Shown piece by piece: positions 10,430-21,791 of a stretch of DNA of 64,000 nt. The notes under the pieces were generated by a model. The model saw only the letters and a program-made list of their open reading frames with translations, ran no database searches and was not told the DNA's origin. Where the stretch lies: contig CM049311.1 of the NCBI GenBank assembly GCA_026874595.1, forward strand, positions 31,765,176-31,829,175, read 5' to 3'. The stretch's first letter is position 1. The number at the start of each line of letters is the position of its first letter. This DNA comes from Sipunculus nudus (lineage: Eukaryota; Annelida; Sipuncula; Golfingiida; Sipunculidae). Both the position numbers and the translations under genes were made by a program.

Positions 10430-12163
10430 CAAGATGACCAGAGGTCACGCGCTTGCCGGAAATGGAAATGATACAGACAGATAGACAGAGAGTGCATGTA
10501 GAAACAGTCATATGAATGAGCAACATTGTGGGGGCAGCAGAAACGGATAATATGTTTATTTATGCATGCTGACCTTTAACAGCTGCATATCTTTCTAGTG
10601 TAAAAGGGACCAAGTTCAAAATTTTTTCATGAAATCCCGTTAATCTTGTTTGAAAAGAAGCAGTGAGACGTTTTCAGGTTTGTCATGTCAAGCTGGCCAA
10701 ATGATATGAAATGCCGAAAACTAGACCTGTCTAGCTATAAAAGCCGCTGAGTTATAACCATTTGCATGAAATCTCGTGTTTTCTCGTTTGACGGGAAATG
10801 GTGCGAGCTTTGGCGAGATTTCCAGTTTTGTCTTGTCAGGTTTGTCAAATATTACAAAATGCCGGAAACTAGCCCTGTCTAGCTGCAAAAGTCACCGTCT
10901 TATCAGCATTTACGTGAAATCATGTTTTTTTTCTCGCTTGACGAGATATAGTACGAGATTTGGCAAGACGAGCAGTTTTATTATGTCAAGACGACCAAAC
11001 GTTACGAAATGGCGAAAACTAGATCCGTCTAGCTGTAAAAGTCCCCGAGTTATAAGCATTTCCGTGTACTCTCGTGTTTTCTCGTGTGACGAGATATGGT
11101 GCAGGATTTGACCAGTCTTGAAGATTTGTCATATCAAACTCTCTAAATGTTATGAAATGGCGAAAACTACATCTGTCTAGCTGTAAAAGTCGCCGAGTTA
11201 TTAGCATTTCTGTGAAATCTCCTTTTTCATCGTTTGACGAGATATGGTGCGAGATTTGGCCAGTCTTGCAGGTTTGTCATGTCAAGCCGTCCAAATGTTA
11301 ATGAATGCCGAAAACGAGACCTGTCTAGCTGTAAAACTCGCCGAGTTATAAGCATTTCCGTGAAATCTCGTGTTTTCTCGTTTGACGAGATAGGGTGCGA
11401 GATTTGGCCTGACTTGCACATCTATCGTGTCAAGCTGGTCTAGTCGAACTAAATGCCGAAAACCAGACGTGTCTAGCTGTAAAACTGGGCCAGTTATAAG
11501 CATTTCCGTAAAATCCCGTGTTTTCTCGTTTGACGAGATACGGTGCGAGATTTGGCCTGTCTTGCAGCTCTGTCGTGTCAAGCTTGTTTGGTGGAACGAA
11601 ATGCCGAAAACCAGACCTGTCTAGCTGTAAAAGTCGCCGAGTTATAAGCATTTCCGCGAAGTCTCGTTTTTTCTCGTTTGACGAGATATGGCGCGAGATT
11701 TGGCGTGACTTTCAGTTCTGTTGTGTCAAGCTGGTCATGTGGAACAAAATGCCGAAAACTAGATCTGCCTAGCTTAAAAACTGACAAAGTTACAAAAAAA
11801 TGGTCGTGTTATTTCCAATTCCCATGATTTTTGCCCAAAAAATGTAACCATGGTAACGGCAAATTTAAGTAAGCTACATATCAAAAGAAAGGCCAGGTGA
11901 TGACGAAAAAAATGAGCTATTGCAGAAGTGGATAAGCCTATTTATGGCGAAGTTATAGTGCAAAAACCGTTAACCACACCTGTCGTGACCTTGACCCTTG
12001 ACCTTGGAGCAATGTTGACCAAAAACAATAGGGTTCCAGGGTGTTCGGTTGTCAATCAACCCTGTAAGGGTCATGTCGATTGCTGCAAAATTGTGGCCAG
12101 GAGAGCGCAGACAAACACACAAAAAAACAAACAAAAAAACAAAAAAACAAAAAAACAAAAAAA
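10430..12163 (-). mobile_element. Family F4 (Helitron-like), inner tandem copy 1
   Basis: Read on the minus strand, its 3' end has a GTGACC/GGTCA hairpin followed by CTTG and T (plus 10430-10450), the layout of rolling-circle transposon ends. The sequence repeats with an offset of 1734 bp in the next copy. The middle consists of about eight units of 147 bp (near 10650, 10785, 10928, 11077, 11228, 11373, 11521 and 11669). Each holds TCTCGTTTGACGAGA, itself a small hairpin, and AAAACTAGACCTGTCTAGC. This copy lacks the 5' hairpin and abuts copy 2 at an A/C-rich stretch. The many ORFs across the units are artefacts of periodicity. Confidence 0.75.
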
Positions 12164-13932
12164 CAAGATGACCAGAGGTCACGCGCTTGCCGGAAATGGA
12201 AATGATACAGACAGATAGACAGAGAGTGCATGTAGAAACAGTCATATGAATGAGCAACATTGTGGGGGCAGCAGAAACGGATAATATGTTTATTTATGCA
12301 TGCTGACCTTTAACAGCTGCATATCTTTCTAGTGTAAAAGGGACCAAGTTCAAAATTTTTTCATGAAATCCCGTTAATCTCGTTTGACAAGAAGCAGTGA
12401 GACGTTTTCAGGTTTGTCATGTCAAGCTGGTCATATGTGACAAAATGCCGAAAACTAGAACTACTTTGTTGTAAAAGGCGCCGAGTTATAAGCATTTCAG
12501 CGACATCTCGTTTGTTCACGTTGCACAAGATATGGTGCGAGATTTGGGCAGACTTATAGCTTTATCTAATCAAGCAGTTCATATGTGACACAATGCCGAA
12601 AACTAGACCTTCGTACCTGTAAAAATCGCCGAGTTAAAAGCATTTTGGTGAAATCTCGTGTTTTCTCGTTTGACGAGATACGGTGCGAGATTGTGCCTGA
12701 CTTGGAGTTCTGTCATGTCAAGCGGGTCATGTGGAACTAAATGCCGAAAACTAGCCCTTTCTAGCTGCAGTTCCGTGAAATGTCGTGTTTTCTCGTTTGA
12801 CGGGATACGGTGCGAGATTTTGCCTGACATGCATGTCTGTCGTGTCAAGCTGGTCTAGTGGAACAAAATGCCGAAAACCAGACGTGTCTATCTGTAAAAC
12901 TCGCCGAGTTATAACCAATGCCGTGAAATCTCATGTTTTCTCGTTTGACGAGATACGGTGCGACATTCGGCCTGACTTTCAGTTCTGTCATGTCCAGCAG
13001 GTCATGTGAAAGAAAATGCCGAAAACTAGACCTGTCTAGCTGTAAAACTCGCCGAGTTATAAGCATTTCCGTGAAATCTCGTGTTTTCTCGTTTGACGAG
13101 ATAGGGTGCGAGATTTGGCCTGACTTGCACATCTATCGTGTCAAGCTGGTCATGTGGAAGGAAATGCCGGAAACCAGACGTGTCTAGCTGTAAAACTGGC
13201 CGAGTTATAAGCATTTATCGTGAAATTTCGTGTTTTCTCGTTTGACGAGATACGGTGCGAGATTTTCCTAGACTTGCAGCTCTGTCGTGTCAAGCTTGTT
13301 TGGTGGAACGAAATGCCGAAAACAAGACCTGTCTAGCTGTAAAAGTCGCCGAGTTATAAGCATTTCCGCGAAGTCTCGTTTTTTCTCGTTTGACGAGATA
13401 TGGCGCGAGATTTGGCGTGACTTTCAGTTCTGTCGTGTCAAGCTAGACATGTGGAACAAAATGCCGAAAACTAGATCTGCCTAGCTTAAAAACTGACAAA
13501 GTTACAAAAAAATGGTTGTGTTATTTCCAATTTCCATGATTTTTGCCCAAAAAATGTAACCATGGTAACGGCAAATTTAAGTAAGCTATATATCAAAAGA
13601 AAGGCCAGGTGATGACGAAAAAAATGAGCTATTGCAGAAGTGGATAAGCCTATTTATGGCGAAGTTATAGTGCAAAAACCGTTAACCACACCTGTCGTGA
13701 CCTTGACCCTTGACTTTGGAGCAATGTTGACCAAAAACAATAGGGTTCCAGGGTGTTCGGTTGTCAATCAACCCTGTAAGGGTCATGTCGATTGCTGCAA
13801 AATTGTGGCCAGGAGAGCGCAGACAAACACACAAAAAAACAAACAAAAAAAACAAAAAAACAAAAAAACAAACAAACAGACAAATGGACATACGCAACTG
13901 ACCAACATGCTTGCCGGAAATCTTCCGGCAAG
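12164..13932 (-). mobile_element. Family F4 (Helitron-like), inner tandem copy 2 with 5' hairpin
   Basis: On the minus strand it begins with a perfect hairpin, GCTTGCCGGAA with its complement (13910-13933), followed by a CTGTTTGT-rich leader. A Gln/Lys-coding A7C run sits at 13830-13880. It ends at the same CTTG|T as copy 1. About eight 147-bp units occur between 12375 and 13490, in a different order of variants from copy 1. The 5' hairpin and leader match the plus-strand relative at 26786. Non-coding. Confidence 0.75.
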
Positions 13933-13933
13933 C

Positions 13934-14056
13934 AACAAGTACCGGCAAGCGATATAACATGGTTTACAGCTCATTGAACGGTAGGGGATTGTTGTTAAGG
14001 TAAATTGAACACGATTTAAGCCAATATCAACACAAATAGCGATTCAAGCGCCTGTG
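13934..14056 (-). repeat. Right 123-bp terminal inverted repeat
   Basis: Perfect partner of 10292-10414; ATACGGC follows immediately at 14057-14063. Confidence 0.9.
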
Positions 14057-14063
14057 ATACGGC

Positions 14064-14711
14064 AGAGCCTAGGACTTCCACGACAGTGCCCCGTCGGAGC
14101 TGCGAATTACCCCGGACTAGCGCGGCATCCTCTTCCATGAGCTCGTATGGTGATGAACACAGAACGTCAGCTTCGAAACCACTGTGGCCACGCAGAAAGA
14201 ATACATCGCTTTTCTCTGTGACAGAAAATATAGGCCAAATGAATTAAAAACGTGAAAAAAAAATTTCACAATTTGCAGGAGAGACATAAAACGTGCTTCT
14301 AATATATTATTCCTATTATAATGAAGCGTAAGGGTCAGTTGTCACTTCTCAGCGCAATTTTTTAAAGGTTTTTTAGGTGGTCGACGATGGCCATGCAGGA
14401 TCGACTGCACTACAAGAGCCACCATTGGTTCTCTCGGTCACGTAGTCAGAAATTCTTGCTTTCGATTGGACACCCACTGGAAGAACTTAAAGTCCTAAAG
14501 ATATTTCGAGCGTCATAAACGTTAACGCGGGCTCCTCGAATTTGGCGTAGCGTATAACGTATACATTGTTGAGATAATATCTGGATGTTTATGAATAAAA
14601 TAAACTAAGAGAATATTTTATCAAATTTAATCTTTGACAATAAAACATATAGAGAGATTTGTGAAGGACAATGTGTGCACAATTGCAACATGTACAAAAG
14701 TCTTCAGAAGC
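14064..14711. other. Non-coding, no recognisable feature
   Basis: The first 60 bases continue the GC-rich target repeat. The remainder shows no ORF above 60 codons with protein-like content and no repeat partner that I could find in the window. Confidence 0.5.
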
Positions 14712-14936
14712 GGATCCGGGGGTCGAGGGGGTGGAGGGTAGATGGGGTGGTCCGGACCCCACCTTTCTCAGCCGCGGCAACCTTTTTTTTTAAGCGTCTC
14801 AGACCAATTTTGCGACCTGGACACCCCCCCCCCCCCCCCCCTTTTCAGACCTCGGGACCTTTTTTAGACTTTGTCATTAGTCCTCCTTGGTTGGACCCCC
14901 CCCCCCCTTTCCTAAATCCTGGATCCGCCCCTGGTC
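14712..14936 (-). repeat. GGGGCGGATCCAGG-type short element, minus copy
   Basis: The edges are GATCCGGGGG (left) and the complement of CAGGGGCGGATCCAGG (right, about 14917-14934). Inside are C-runs of 18 (14824-14841) and 12 (14896-14907). It shares AGACCAATTTTGCG-type phrases with the plus-strand copy at 43105-43290. This terminal phrase is widespread in animal MITE-like repeats. ORFs here are proline-rich artefacts of the C-runs. Confidence 0.7.
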
Positions 14937-16895
14937 TCTCATACCGTGTAGAAAGACAAATCTTTGTGCAATCGTACACAGTGGAATGTCAAATAAAACA
15001 CCTATAGTACTTAAAAACCTTCTCCATGTGACCTGAATGTGTCTTGTACAAAAATTCTTGCACAACACGAGTATTTGTGACAGCTGTTACAGTAACTTGA
15101 TGAGCAGACTTGATGAGTATGTTTTTCACTTACATATAATTATAGGCCAATACTAAATAATTAATCTGAACAAGCATCGTACAGCTTTGTATACCAATGC
15201 AAAATACGGCATTTTCTCCATTTGTTGTAGTCTAATTAGTAAACTGTCGGTCACAGGGTCATATTAACATGCAAAGAGGTCATTGATTGAAAGCACACAC
15301 ATTTTTCTTGATCTTGCACATAAAATGTTAAATTACAATACATTATCAATAAATTAAATATCAGACAAAAGATATTCAAAACTGAAGCATACAATCTTAT
15401 ATCTATTGAATCATGGGGAATGTACAAGTCTGTCGACCGGTCTCCTGGTCACGTGGTCATTACAGTATCGCTAGTAAACTAGCAGCATCCAACATTTAAT
15501 AACCGTCGGCACATGTAAGGTGAAACAGCATTGGTCAGAAACAAGTTAATCAGCATCTGATAGGCTAACAACAGCACAGTAAAAGCATTTAAAACAGTAT
15601 TGTGATACAAATTGTATAATAAGATAATGTACCATTACAGTGCATCCTTCAATATAGTGCATTAACATATGATAAATCACATAATGCCTTCTATCAACAG
15701 TATATATTACATAAAATGAAACATAACTTATTCCCGCCAGGCTATTGGTACTTTCTCATTGTACCAATGTAAGATCTCATTTCCTTTGCAGTAAATACCC
15801 ATACTTTCGAACATACTGATCATTCCTCAATAATTTTGGCCCTAAAGGAGTCTACACAATGGTATTAATGATTAAATTGGTGCCTTCACGCTACTCAAGA
15901 TATACGTGCCCAAATGTATTTGGACAGTTCTTTCCAATTTTCCATCAGGTAAACTCATGAACATACTCCTCTGTAGCGCTTTCACCCTGCTGGTTAAGCA
16001 GTACAGACTGTAGCTAAATGCCAGCTAGCAGCAAGCATGGGGCGTGAGGGTGAACATCAACAGATATGTTTTACAGTAACATCTCAGATATTATTCAGGT
16101 GGTATATAAAGTGCGACAGGGCTTGACAGTAAGGTATGCCCTGGCCTCACTGGTAACTTTGGCTAATATTTTGGAATGGCCAGCTATCATTGGTTGAAAC
16201 AGTTTGGTCCTAAGCATAGCAAGCCTATAATACATGGCTCCCCTAGTGGTCTATAGCAAAAGCTTCCTCTAAGCAGTAGTCCAATTAAATAGAGTACTAG
16301 AAGGAATGTAACTTTAACAATAATGACCTAGTGCTCATCTGGCACCCCTGATACATAAAATTATGCAGTTTTCATTGCATGTATAAAGAAAGTTGGTATC
16401 TAAAGTGACCCCCACCTGCATGTTCAATATTCTATGGAGAAATTTAGAAGGAGGGACCCAGCTCTATCATAAAACAAATAGATTCAAAACCAGTCAAGAA
16501 GTAAAGGATGAGCATTTTTTTGTAGTTTTGCAAAAATTTACATAAATTTGCATAATAAATGAATTTTGAAAAGCCCACACCTAACTCTATCAAATAAACA
16601 AAATTAAAATTTGAAGAGAAATAAAGGAGAAGTCTAAGCATTTTGAAGAATTTGAATGGATGTTGGACAGACACCACACTGCCATGGCAATAAAGCTCCA
16701 ACTGCCTCCGGCTGAATGAGCTAATGAGACCACTACTTCAGGAGCTTGGTGGTATTAGTGCTTAGAATGAGGTGAACTGCAACTTGATGGTACTGTACTT
16801 ATGACAACAATTAATTAATTCAAATAAGGCCATACCGAAAAAAAATATTGTTCAACAAACTTGCCAACTTTTTTCGGCAAATAAACCCCAGGTCC
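14937..16895. other. AT-rich non-coding region
   Basis: No coding region or RNA gene is apparent. The only longer opening (16444-16701 minus) is Phe/Tyr/Leu-rich, as expected for AT-rich noise. Confidence 0.5.
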
Positions 16896-17206
16896 TTAGG
16901 CCAAAAAAAAGGTATGGTTCTCAGACACTTTTTTTTCAGAAATTAGTGTGGGCGGGCAAATTTTTTTTTTTTTACCTTTTTTTGTATGTTCCAATAAATA
17001 TGTCATATGATCAAGATAAAGCATGATGATAAACAGAATTATTTTGCTAAACAGGTAAAATCACTACTTATGTTAGGAAATCTGATCAAAACTGTATTAT
17101 TTTATCTTCTTGAAAGATGAAAATCAAAATAAAAATGTTTGATGCTGGGGGTTAAAATTGATGCGTGCAGTGCCTGAGAACCATACCTTTATTTTTTTTG
17201 GCCTAA
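16896..17206. mobile_element. MITE-like element with ~28-bp inverted ends
   Basis: TTAGGCC-A8-GGTATGGTTCTCAG at 16896-16924 faces its complement at 17174-17206, differing by a TAA insertion, with about 250 bp of AT-rich sequence between. A third fragment of the same end lies near 26728-26755. There is no ORF. The size and structure fit a miniature inverted-repeat element. Confidence 0.55.
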
Positions 17207-17569
17207 GTAATGTTATTTATTTTTTGAACTGCAGTTTCCCCTATAAAAATTCATTAAGGTATGAAAAATGAACTGAATTTTGTGCTAATCAGTGACACTA
17301 TGTATTTCAAGGACTGAAGCAATTTTTTTTTTTCATTTTTAAAGCAAACTGGTAAAATTCTATGTATTGTATCTCAACTGGCAAGAAAAGAAAATTTCAC
17401 CATAATTTAGTTCCTACAGATTTTGTTTGTGCGTTCTAATCGGCAAAACTCCACTGTGCTTGCCTTTTTGTAGTTAATTTTCGGGGCATAATATTCACAA
17501 CATATTGCTTGTAAATCACTAGTTAATGTTAAAGGATGTGGATATCAGTTTTTTAGTACAGTGAAGGCA
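17207..17569 (-). other. Probable 3' untranslated region of the glycosyltransferase gene
   Basis: AT-rich, with no ORF. Reverse complements of AATAAA (TTTATT on the plus strand) occur near 17188-17193, so a transcript end in that area is possible. This is inference only. Confidence 0.3.
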
Positions 17570-18499
17570 TCAGACCTCTGGAGGAACACACTTTTTATTA
17601 ACAGGTGCATTCCTCAGTATAGCAACATCACCTGATCTCATGTTATCATTCCCATCATACACTGCTCCCACATGATCTAGGCCGATACGCTTGACGGGAA
17701 ATGGATGAGAACTGGAGTAGCGGTCACAAGACACACTGTCTGAACAATAGGCATGGTCTTTGACCTTCGGCCAAATATCTTTACCTAAAAAAGTCATATC
17801 CTGAAGATACTGAGTGCCGTAACCATGCATTATATCTTTCCAGGGTTTTCCCAATATCGCCTGTAATTTTGACGGAATACCACCCCACAAACCCCCTGAC
17901 AAGGCAAAATTAGCATGGCTTGGGTGATCACGGACACAATGAAAAGGCTTTCCGGATTCCAGCCATGCTTTGACAGTGGCTGCATCCCGCTCTGTGAGTC
18001 GACTGTCACAGTCTCGTATAATAAAGTGATCCACGGACATATCATCAGCGACCAAGAAACGCCACATCATTGGTGCCACGCCTACTGTAGCAGGGTCCAC
18101 ATACACCAACTCAACATTCAACTTTTTCAACTTATCAATGACATCATCTGGAATTATCCCATATCGTGGGCTTTCCTTAACTTGCTCTAAATAAATCCTT
18201 AATATCCAACCAGGAAAGTTCTTTTCGACGAGCTCAGCATTACGTAAAACACCAGTGGTGTACCTTGGATTCGTATTTCCATATAAGGACATGCTGATAA
18301 TATTTTTTTCTCCTTGTTTGGAGGAACGAGCCTGGTCTCTGACCAATTCAGAGTGCTTTTCATCTGGTGATTTTATATCCTCTGATTTTACTGTGATTTT
18401 AGGTTTAACGTTTGTTTCTCCTCTTGAGGTGTACCACATCACATACAGTGTGACTACTAGTCCTACCAAAATGATCATCTGCAGATGATAGCGTGCCAT
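17570..18499 (-). CDS. Type II membrane glycosyltransferase-like protein (single exon)
   Basis: An uninterrupted 309-codon frame starts at ATG 18497-18499, with A at -3 and G at +4, and ends at TGA 17570-17572. A short basic tail precedes one membrane segment (about residues 7-24), then a polar Lys/Glu/Ser stem to about 66, then a globular domain. Recognisable parts are SLYG at 71-74, WILRIYLEQ at 98-106, MMWRFLVADD at 144-153 and the DxD-like D163-C-D165 in an IIRDCDSR strand. GGLWGG lies at 202-207 and Cys residues at 252 and 258. The design is that of a Golgi GT-A enzyme that binds nucleotide sugar through the DxD and a metal. Donor and acceptor sugars cannot be told. No intron interrupts the coding part. 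Confidence 0.75.
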   Translation of the reverse strand: MARYHLQMIILVGLVVTLYVMWYTSRGETNVKPKITVKSEDIKSPDEKHSELVRDQARSSKQGEKNIISMSLYGNTNPRYTTGVLRNAELVEKNFPGWILRIYLEQVKESPRYGIIPDDVIDKLKKLNVELVYVDPATVGVAPMMWRFLVADDMSVDHFIIRDCDSRLTERDAATVKAWLESGKPFHCVRDHPSHANFALSGGLWGGIPSKLQAILGKPWKDIMHGYGTQYLQDMTFLGKDIWPKVKDHAYCSDSVSCDRYSSSHPFPVKRIGLDHVGAVYDGNDNMRSGDVAILRNAPVNKKCVPPEV

Positions 18500-19360
18500 A
18501 TTTCATGTCCTCCTCTGGCTGTTATATCACTCGGTAGATCTTTTTTCTTTTTTTTTCTGGTACAGAGGCAGCTCTCAGGCTTGATGAAACACTACTGGTA
18601 ATCAATCGTTGAACATCTTCACTGTTGAGGACTTAAACAGGCATCTGGAATTAAATACGAGAAAAAAATAGAAAACTGACAGGTCAGTAAGGGCCCCTCA
18701 AAAGATGCAGTCATTATAAAATGAAGTACTGTGAATTTGGTGTACTTAGGTAGCATGGGCTGAAAGAGTGATATTTGAAAATTAATGAACCTGTAAAGAA
18801 CAGATGACATGTATAAACTGGAAGAAAAGATATGGTAAAGGGAAAATGTTCAAAGCTATCAAAATAATGATATAAAAGAACTGCATGCATTTTTAGTTTC
18901 TGTATTTCTGTATTACCTGTGCTAATCATTCTTGGTTGAAGTCTTGCCTGGGCTGTGTCAAATATTTTTCCAGTATTTGTATGTTGAATTGGCCTTATTA
19001 TTTGTGAGGCTTGAGTCTGCACATGAACCTTGTAGTATTAGAGAGAGTCAGCTGTTGGTTAGTAGTGATAAAATGGTCATTCTCTTGAACTGAGATTCAG
19101 CTGTTCTTGGACTTGGGTCTACAGATGCACTGTGATGTGTAGAATGGCTTCATATGAATATCCATGTAAATTTTTTGATGGTCACTATAATAGGTCCAAA
19201 TTCCTTGAGATGTTGGAAGTGGAGATAAATTTGTCCAAACATGGTCTAAATGAGAGCCACTGTGAGTGCGTTGGGCCAGTTTATCCTTTTCTGGGGAATC
19301 TTCAAATTGTCTGTACAAAATATGCTGTGAAAATGTAATGCCGCTGTACATGAGAAACTC
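18500..19360. other. Non-coding region upstream of the glycosyltransferase gene
   Basis: It probably contains the 5' untranslated part or promoter of the minus-strand gene. A pyrimidine-rich tract at 18540-18560 lies just upstream of the start. No clear TATA box or exon could be identified. The openings at 18714-19022 and 19097-19351 show no protein-like composition. Confidence 0.35.
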
Positions 19361-19369
19361 GAAAAAGAT

Positions 19370-20316
19370 TCATCCATTTCTGGTCTGCTGAAGGAGATAC
19401 CAGCAACTGAACACCAAACTGTGTATTACTTTTTTTTTTCCTTCTGACCCAAATATCAATAAGCTTCTCCCTTAGGCCATGGGTGATACATCTTATGTTT
19501 AAATCCCATCCATCATATGTTAGGGGAGTTATTATGCAGAAACGAATTTGATTGTTCATCAAATTCTTTTTCGGGTTATTGCATTAACTTCATTTGAGAA
19601 TTATCGCCTCTGTCAAGGTCATCCATCTTCGAACTTGACCTATCCCTTCATAACAAACATAACTGGTGCAAGTTCAGTGAGTGTTAGTCAAATCTTTTGC
19701 GAGCTATTTGGTTAACATCATTTTAGCATTATCACCTCTATGACCTTGAAAATCCATCAAGGTCACCCATCTTCAAACATGATGTAGTTCATCAAATGGT
19801 CCATCACTGCCTTGAGTCTGGGGACCTTATATGAAATACTTTTTACAAGTTATTGTGTTAACAATGTGTGTCCTTTTGCATGCATATTTGCTATGAGAGT
19901 GCAACCTTACTAGGTGTTCAGTAATAGTTTTTACTGCATAACTTACAGAAAAATGGCTGACTATGACCATATATCATGCCTCGTTGCTGTTGACATGAGG
20001 ACCTGTCCTACTGTTAAGGTGGAACAATCAATTATGGTTACAATTATGATTTCTGCCCTGCTGAAAGAGGGACCTAAAATTTAACACCAAACTGTGAATA
20101 ACTTTTTTTGCCTTTGACCTCCGGACCCGAAAAATCAATAGGGATCTTCCATAACTGATGGTTGATACATATTTTAGGTTTGAACTCAATCCATCAATCC
20201 TAACTGGAGTTATCATCCGGAAAAGAATTTGTGGACGGATGGACGGACAGACGGACAGACAGACAGACAGACAGGTCGATTACTATAGGGCACCCACTTT
20301 TCAAGCGGGGCCCTAA
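19370..20316 (-). mobile_element. Family F5 (GGGCCCCGCTTGAA) element, minus copy
   Basis: Read on the minus strand it starts TTAGGGCCCCGCTTGAA at 20316. A GTCTGTCTGTCC-rich leader (20232-20275) follows, then units containing GATAACTCC, TTGATTTTTCGGGT and TTTGGTGTTAAAT. Units recur at about 20200-20040 and 19560-19370. The start matches the plus-strand copy at 49398. No 3' CTAG end was recognised, so this copy is probably truncated. Confidence 0.6.
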
Positions 20317-21084
20317 TAATAGATTTGTTCATACTGTATTTTTGGCATATTTTTTTCCTGAACTAATGAGCTACTGTGGTTGTCTTTTTATTTGTGAGGG
20401 TTTTAATTTCCCAATATTCACAAATGTAAAATAATTGCGAATATGAAACCCTCAAGAATAAGATGCCCCATCAACTTAGATGACCTCTGAAGACAACCTC
20501 ATCAGCAACCTTATTTTTGCCTGGTTTTGAAAGTCGCCCTTGCATTAGCCCTAAACACAGACTGTGATACAATACATATAGACTGTGATACAAGGCCTAA
20601 TTTAATGACTGAACCAGAAATTAGTTAGGTTTTGCAGGATTTTTTTCTAAATTTTAAATCAATACAGATCCTGCTATACTTAGATTTTACATGTTCTGGT
20701 GCAATCGCGAAAAAATGAATCCCTTGCGAAACACTCGAAATGAATAAATCGTGAAATTTCAGTCTCACAAAGATAAAGCCAACCACAGTATATTCATTAA
20801 TGCCAATTGAAAGTCAGCACTCCCATATGCTCCTCGTGCAGCAGACATACACTGCAGTCGTCCCAGATCACTTTTTGTTAAGCTAGATATTTTGGGTTTG
20901 AACACCAGGGTGAGCACAGTGCACAGCATTGTAATCAGACCAATCAGAGCATGGTATTCCATTTTACATCCAGCTCAATTGTTTAACATGCAACACCCGC
21001 TCTCATTGGTCTGATTCTTGGCCCTGTGCCAGAAACGTTGTAAGAATATCATAGCGCTGGTTTACGAAAAATAAAACAACCATG
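20317..21084. other. Non-coding, no recognisable feature
   Basis: No protein-like ORF was seen. A 65-codon opening at 20765-20962 (minus) is hydrophobic but has no recognisable family. Confidence 0.45.
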
Positions 21085-21245
21085 AAACCTAAGCTGGCAA
21101 GTTGCATATGTGTGGGAGTTTTAGAAGGTAACTATTTGCAAAACACCCTTTGCAAAATTGTGGTTAGGCACAATTGCAGCCAGATGTCATTGTTGATTGT
21201 GTTTGGATTTTTGTCCCTCCACAAGTTATAAACATGTGGATATAA
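21085..21245. repeat. Second copy of the 9895-10055 repeat
   Basis: It shares GTTGCATATGTG, a TTTGCAAAA-type stretch, CAGATGTC and GTTATAAACATGTGGATATAA with 9895-10055 in the same order and strand. Confidence 0.5.
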
Positions 21246-21365
21246 TCAAGACAAACAGCTTGTGGGCAGCACATGGGATTGGAATTTTCTGGCCAATATC
21301 TATGAAACATTCATTTTCAAGGGATTCAAACTATGTATGTTGGGTGCTGTCCCTGGAGGTTCCAT

Positions 21366-21791
21366 AAAGGTTAGTAAAATTCTCAACTGGGGGACTAAAA
21401 TTGTATGTAGCTGTAGCATTTGACCATATCACACGGTCATCACCAGGAGACTGGCGTACTCGACAATGAACAGGGGTTGTCACATAACCACAGGGATCAT
21501 GTGACAACAAGTGGTTGTAAATCAGGTAGGTGGCGTTGAATGTTGAGTGCTTCCTTTACCTTCCTTACATCAACTGAAGCCAATTCTAGGATCTTAACAG
21601 AGTCCCACTGCATCCTAAACCGTGACATGGGCCTAAAATTTCCACAGATTTACAATCACTTGTTGTCACATGATCCCTCAGGTCATGTGACCACTCCTGA
21701 GTCATTGTCAAGCACACCAGTCTGCTGATGATGAGTGTAGCTACAGTTACATACAATTTAAGTCCCTGAGTTGAGAATTCGACTAACCTTT
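21366..21791. repeat. Fold-back element with ~155-bp inverted arms
   Basis: Arms 21366-21524 and 21643-21791 are reverse complements at roughly 75-80% by eye, around a 118-bp loop. Shared phrases include AAAGGTTAGT, TCTCAACT, GGGATCATGTGACAACAAGTG and TTGTAAATC. Transcripts could form a long hairpin. The small ORF at 21540-21728 spans the loop and is not protein-like. Confidence 0.7.

Larger units (their letters stand above)
10285..14063 (+). mobile_element. TIR transposon with 7-bp target duplication, filled with tandem Helitron-like copies
   Basis: Arms 10292-10414 and 13934-14056 are perfect inverted repeats of 123 bp, starting CACAGGCGC. ATACGGC lies directly outside both arms (10285-10291 and 14057-14063), a 7-bp target-site duplication. 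The inside is two head-to-tail copies of family F4 on the minus strand. There is no transposase ORF, so the element is non-autonomous. A 7-bp duplication does not match the usual 8 bp of hAT or 9 bp of Mutator; some Dada- or P-like elements make about 7. Perfect arms imply recent movement or gene conversion. Confidence 0.8.

Noticed and set aside
10650-11770. CRISPR-like regular array
   Set aside because: The whole 147-bp unit is repeated rather than short repeats with unique spacers. The genome is eukaryotic.
10776-13960. Dozens of ORFs of 60-111 codons on both strands
   Set aside because: They repeat with the 147-bp units and the A7C run; no start context or protein-like composition.
10292-14056. 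Assignment to hAT from CA-starting inverted ends
   Set aside because: The target duplication is 7 bp rather than 8 and no transposase is present; class left open.
14675-15007. Proline-rich 110-codon ORF
   Set aside because: It is produced by C-runs in a short mobile repeat.
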